DNA of 25,254 nt from a virus, in the IMG/VR virus record IMGVR_UViG_3300016724_000085, positions 1-25,254 of that record, one strand, 5' to 3'. The notes beneath the pieces are model-generated. The model was not told the origin of the DNA. It was given only the letters and a program-made list of their open reading frames with translations, and ran no database searches. Shown here piece after piece: positions 22,690 through 25,254 of this stretch. Made by a program: the position numbers and the translations under genes. The first letter of the stretch is position 1, and each line of letters starts with the position of its first letter.

Positions 22690-24239
22690 TACTGGTTAGT
22701 TCCTGCCTCTGCTACAGCCTTGGCAATTTGTGGTGCAGCACTTTGTGCCATCCCACCCATTGTCTGCTCTAGCATCATTTGCTGTTGCTGTTCCATTGCT
22801 TGTTGAGCTTCCATTGCTTTCTGCTCTGCCGATTTAATAAGACCGCCAGTGTCTATACCCAGAGACGCACCGAGTCGGTCAATGTAGTCATCTACGTTCA
22901 ACTCTCTAGCAATAATGTCCTGACCTAACGGTTGCAGGTATTGCAGGAACATAGCTAACTTATTCAAGTCCTGACCTCGCCCAAGTGCTTCCACACCAGT
23001 GACAATAGTCGGCTTGATTGTGTCCTTTGGAAGTTTAGGCATCTTGCCTTCTTTCTCTAGACGAGCCATCAATAGACGGATCAGAGGCATCTGGAACTCT
23101 TGACTCATGATCGAGTAGACACCACCCAGGGCAGTCTCTAGTTCCTGTGCCATATAACGTACTTCCTCTGCAGTCACACGTTCAGCTTGACGCTGCACGG
23201 AGCTGTTGAGTAAGAACGCAAAGGACAGACGCTCTGTAATTGAGCGCATCGTTTCCATTGCTACACGGAAGTCATTAGACTTCTGCACTTGCAGGGTGGA
23301 AACATCATTTGCATCACCAGTGACGATTGCACCGTTTGGTGATTCAGCAAGGTTCTTGGCCTTCGTTGTTCCGTTAGGACGAACGAGGAATAGCACTTTA
23401 GCTGAAGCTGCCGAACCTTCTACAATAGCCTTGGTTAGAGCCTCAAGACTTTTAAGGTCACCAAGGTATTCTTCAACATAACCACGCCCATAGTCTTCAC
23501 CGTCAATGCGGATGAAACGTAATGGGATAAATGGGTTTTGTTCTAACGGGTAAGAGCCACGCGACTCAGGAATCTCAATACCTGCAACTTCTTGGTAGAT
23601 AACCCACTTGTTATCTTCAAGGTAGACATGAGTGTATAACTCATAGTCCTTTGTGCTTTTGTCTTCAGGGTCAGTGAGTTGAATACGAACCTCTTCAGGT
23701 AGCATCAACGGTGAGACTGATTCCTTGGTAATGATTTCAAGGATATTGCCCATAGTGTCACGCTTGATAACGTAACGGTCTAGGCGAAATACCTTCATTC
23801 CTTTTTCTTTCGGTGGCATGTAAAGAAGCGCATTACCTGTAACAACTAACTGCTTCAATGCCTCAAACACTGGTACACGAATCGCAGTGCCTTCTATTTC
23901 CTGCAAGCCTGCACGCTCAATACGAGCAAGAGCATCTTCTACTGCACCTCGTGCATCCTTGCCTGCAAGTTCCTGCAGATCAAAGTCGTCAATCGTAAGA
24001 CGGAAGAATGGGCTATTTGGGGGTAGTAAGGCAATTAGTAGCTTTGATGCTAAATTATTAACCCCACGGCTACCAACAGACTGATAAGGAGTCTTATAAA
24101 GTGTAGACCCGCTGTGTCCATCTGGTGGCATAAGTGTGGGAATAGTAATCTCTGCAGCATCTCTTGCACGTTGCAGGAAGGCATCTCTTACAGATTCAAG
24201 TTGTGCGTATCTTTTCGCACATCCAGTGCCTTCGTTCAT
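22689..24239 (-). CDS. Portal protein (T7 gp8-like head-tail connector)
   Basis: A 516-residue portal (T7 gp8 is about 536), the dodecameric ring at the packaging vertex. Family-typical parts include RYAQLESVRDAFLQRARDAA, GSRGVNNLASKLLIALLPP and FFRLTIDDF at the N-terminus, RYVIKRDTMGNI and FIPLRFIRIDGEDYGRGYVE in the middle, and VTAEEVRYMAQELETALGG plus QEFQMPLIRLL towards the C-terminus. The last 40 residues are Gln/Met-rich (EQQQQMMLEQTM), probably flexible. AAAGG lies about eight bases ahead of ATG. Confidence 0.96.
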   Translation of the reverse strand: MNEGTGCAKRYAQLESVRDAFLQRARDAAEITIPTLMPPDGHSGSTLYKTPYQSVGSRGVNNLASKLLIALLPPNSPFFRLTIDDFDLQELAGKDARGAVEDALARIERAGLQEIEGTAIRVPVFEALKQLVVTGNALLYMPPKEKGMKVFRLDRYVIKRDTMGNILEIITKESVSPLMLPEEVRIQLTDPEDKSTKDYELYTHVYLEDNKWVIYQEVAGIEIPESRGSYPLEQNPFIPLRFIRIDGEDYGRGYVEEYLGDLKSLEALTKAIVEGSAASAKVLFLVRPNGTTKAKNLAESPNGAIVTGDANDVSTLQVQKSNDFRVAMETMRSITERLSFAFLLNSSVQRQAERVTAEEVRYMAQELETALGGVYSIMSQEFQMPLIRLLMARLEKEGKMPKLPKDTIKPTIVTGVEALGRGQDLNKLAMFLQYLQPLGQDIIARELNVDDYIDRLGASLGIDTGGLIKSAEQKAMEAQQAMEQQQQMMLEQTMGGMAQSAAPQIAKAVAEAGTNQ

Positions 24240-24242
24240 ATA

Positions 24243-24464
24243 TTAACCTTTTGGAATGTTCAGACCTGAACCTGAGCTATTTACGTTTGCCGAGCTAGAC
24301 AGTGGGATACGAAGTCCCTTTTTGCCTTTACGCTTCTTTTCAGCAGTCTCAGATGAAGTTTCATTTTCTGATACATCTGTATCAAATTCTGGAGCCTTCG
24401 CTGTTACTGGGGCTGCTTGGGCAGGTGGTGGTGGTGGTTTAGATGAACCTCCTCCTAAACACAT
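24243..24464 (-). CDS. Small proline-rich protein upstream of portal
   Basis: A 73-residue, probably disordered protein: MCLGGGSSKPPPPPAQAAP at the start, an acidic Ser/Glu/Thr middle, a basic KKRKGKKGLRIPLS segment, and SGLNIPKG at the end. Proteins of this type, with a Cys-Gly start, a polyproline run and an RIP..GLNIP end, are regularly found just before the portal in marine podoviruses. GGAG sits six bases ahead of ATG. It lies three bases from the portal start. Its function is unknown; a virion or head-completion role is a guess from synteny. Confidence 0.85.
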   Translation of the reverse strand: MCLGGGSSKPPPPPAQAAPVTAKAPEFDTDVSENETSSETAEKKRKGKKGLRIPLSSSANVNSSGSGLNIPKG

Positions 24465-24465
24465 A

Positions 24466-24648
24466 CTAATTCTCCTCTAGAGTTTCTTCGTACAAAGACT
24501 CAAGTTTGTTAATTACAGACTGTTGGCCTTGTAGATACCTAAGTTTTTCGACAGGAATGTCGTCAACAGGTAGGGTGTTTGGATACATTTCTTTGAGCAT
24601 ATCAAGCAAGACCTTGGTAATACTCAAGTTATTCGACAAGACTCTCAT
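24466..24648 (-). CDS. Small conserved protein, first gene of the structural block
   Basis: A 60-residue helical protein, MRVLSNNLSITKVLLDMLKE, then MYPNTLP, VEKLRYLQGQQSVI, and an acidic end (LYEETLEEN). I recall similar proteins in marine T7-like phages without a known role. The ATG at 24648 has GGAGGG about 13 bases ahead, a long spacing, so initiation at the inner ATG (MLKEMYPN, at residue 17) is possible. Its stop overlaps the ribosome binding region of the proline-rich gene. It is separated from nrdB by 48 bases. Confidence 0.75.
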   Translation of the reverse strand: MRVLSNNLSITKVLLDMLKEMYPNTLPVDDIPVEKLRYLQGQQSVINKLESLYEETLEEN

Positions 24649-24696
24649 ATATAAATGTAAACCCTCCGTGTTCCATAAAGGGACTTTAGGGGTGTA

Positions 24697-25254
24697 TTAC
24701 CACCCCCAATCTCCGTCCATTCCTGAAGCGTTGTAGTCCGTAACAACTCCTTCAAAGAAGTTAGTGTGGCGAGTGCCATTCAAAACCCAATCTAACCAAG
24801 GAAGCGGGTTATCCTTAATCTCTTCCCAATTGGGTTTAAGTCCAAGTTGTGTAAGTCTGCGATTAGCGATGAATCGGATATACTGCTTAACTTCCTGGGC
24901 CGTGAGGCCTTCCACATTGCCCATCGTAAACGATAGGTCAATAACTTTATCCTCAAGGTCAACAGCATCACGGAACATCTGATAGATAGTTGCTTTAAAA
25001 TCATCCGTTACTACTCGTGGGTGTTCGTCACAAAAGGTACGGAATAGTTTGACCATACCTTCACAATGCATCGTTTCGTCTCTAACTGACCACTCAACGA
25101 TCTCGCACATACCTTTCATCTTGCCGTAGCGTTGATAATTTAAGAGCATGACAAACGCAGAGAAGAGTGACATACCTTCGTTCATCACAGATCGAGCGAT
25201 GGCTAGGGCTGCCCCTGTGTGACTATGTACGTCAATATCGGACATGAACTCCAG
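24697..25254 (-). CDS. nrdB: Ribonucleotide reductase class I beta subunit, C-terminal part
   Basis: The frame is open to the right edge of the window, so only about the last 185 residues are seen. Class I R2 iron-ligand motifs are present: NEGMSLFSAF (ligand Glu of EG-type helix), EWSVRDETMHCEGM (Glu and His of the RDExxH pair). The radical Tyr and the first ligands lie outside the window. The C-terminus ends DGDWGW, the usual flexible tail that binds the alpha subunit. The enzyme reduces ribonucleotides for phage DNA synthesis. An nrd gene between the replication and structural blocks is common in marine podoviruses. Confidence 0.93.
   Translation of the reverse strand: MEFMSDIDVHSHTGAALAIARSVMNEGMSLFSAFVMLLNYQRYGKMKGMCEIVEWSVRDETMHCEGMVKLFRTFCDEHPRVVTDDFKATIYQMFRDAVDLEDKVIDLSFTMGNVEGLTAQEVKQYIRFIANRRLTQLGLKPNWEEIKDNPLPWLDWVLNGTRHTNFFEGVVTDYNASGMDGDWGW

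Noticed and set aside
219-24689. Motif CTAAAGTCC on the minus strand at 24681-24689 and 363-371, with a similar CTAAAGTACC on the plus strand at 219-228, considered as a phage promoter
   Set aside because: Only two exact copies, one of which overlaps the terL stop codon; the third differs and lies on the other strand. It is absent from the capsid leader, where a promoter is most expected.

Overview
The window looks like the late (structural) half of a T7-like podovirus genome, probably from a marine or other aquatic bacteriophage. Every convincing gene lies on the minus strand, so the functional order runs from right to left. The gene order matches T7 genes 8 to 19: portal, scaffold, major capsid, tail tubes A and B, gp13-like, internal virion proteins, fibre, lysis genes, small terminase, large terminase. 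The aquatic label rests on recognised habits of such phages: a class I ribonucleotide reductase gene ahead of the portal, a multi-gene fibre cassette, and several small proteins typical of marine podoviruses. The host cannot be named, and no phage RNA polymerase, replication gene or tRNA is present.

Layout in transcription order. 25254-24697 is the 3' part of nrdB, cut by the window edge. 24648-21919 holds two small virion-associated candidates, the portal and the scaffold. 21703-20687 is the major capsid gene, with an intrinsic terminator on each side. 20636-16238 holds two small basic proteins, tail tube A, tail tube B (nozzle), a gp13/GNAT-like protein and a gp14-like internal protein. 16228-10658 holds two large internal virion (ejection) proteins. 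10658-4289 is a fibre/adhesin cassette: a gp17-like fibre, four further fibre or tip proteins, and small interleaved proteins that may be assembly chaperones. It includes a 46-residue cysteine-rich protein. 4285-2453 is a lysis region: an XhlA-like protein, a tail-anchored coiled-coil protein, a small secreted protein, a candidate holin and a GH108 endolysin. 2474-368 is the packaging module: TerS, an HNH protein and TerL. 367-1 is non-coding or edge sequence with short repeats, palindromes and a consensus DnaA box.

Most neighbouring genes overlap by ATGA, GTGA or TAATG, or lie a few bases apart, which points to strong translational coupling. Several start codons were moved inward from the longest open frame because a Shine-Dalgarno site and the end of the upstream gene fit the inner codon. 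Two real small genes (4657-4797 and 20481-20636) encode proteins of 46 and 51 residues.

The most interesting items are: a tandem 26-residue fibre repeat that is almost identical in protein but differs at 18 of 23 degenerate shared codons; an eight-cysteine cluster inside a polyglycine adhesin, followed directly by a small cysteine-rich protein; a set of small membrane proteins in the lysis region with no recognisable Rz/Rz1; and the insulated capsid transcription unit.
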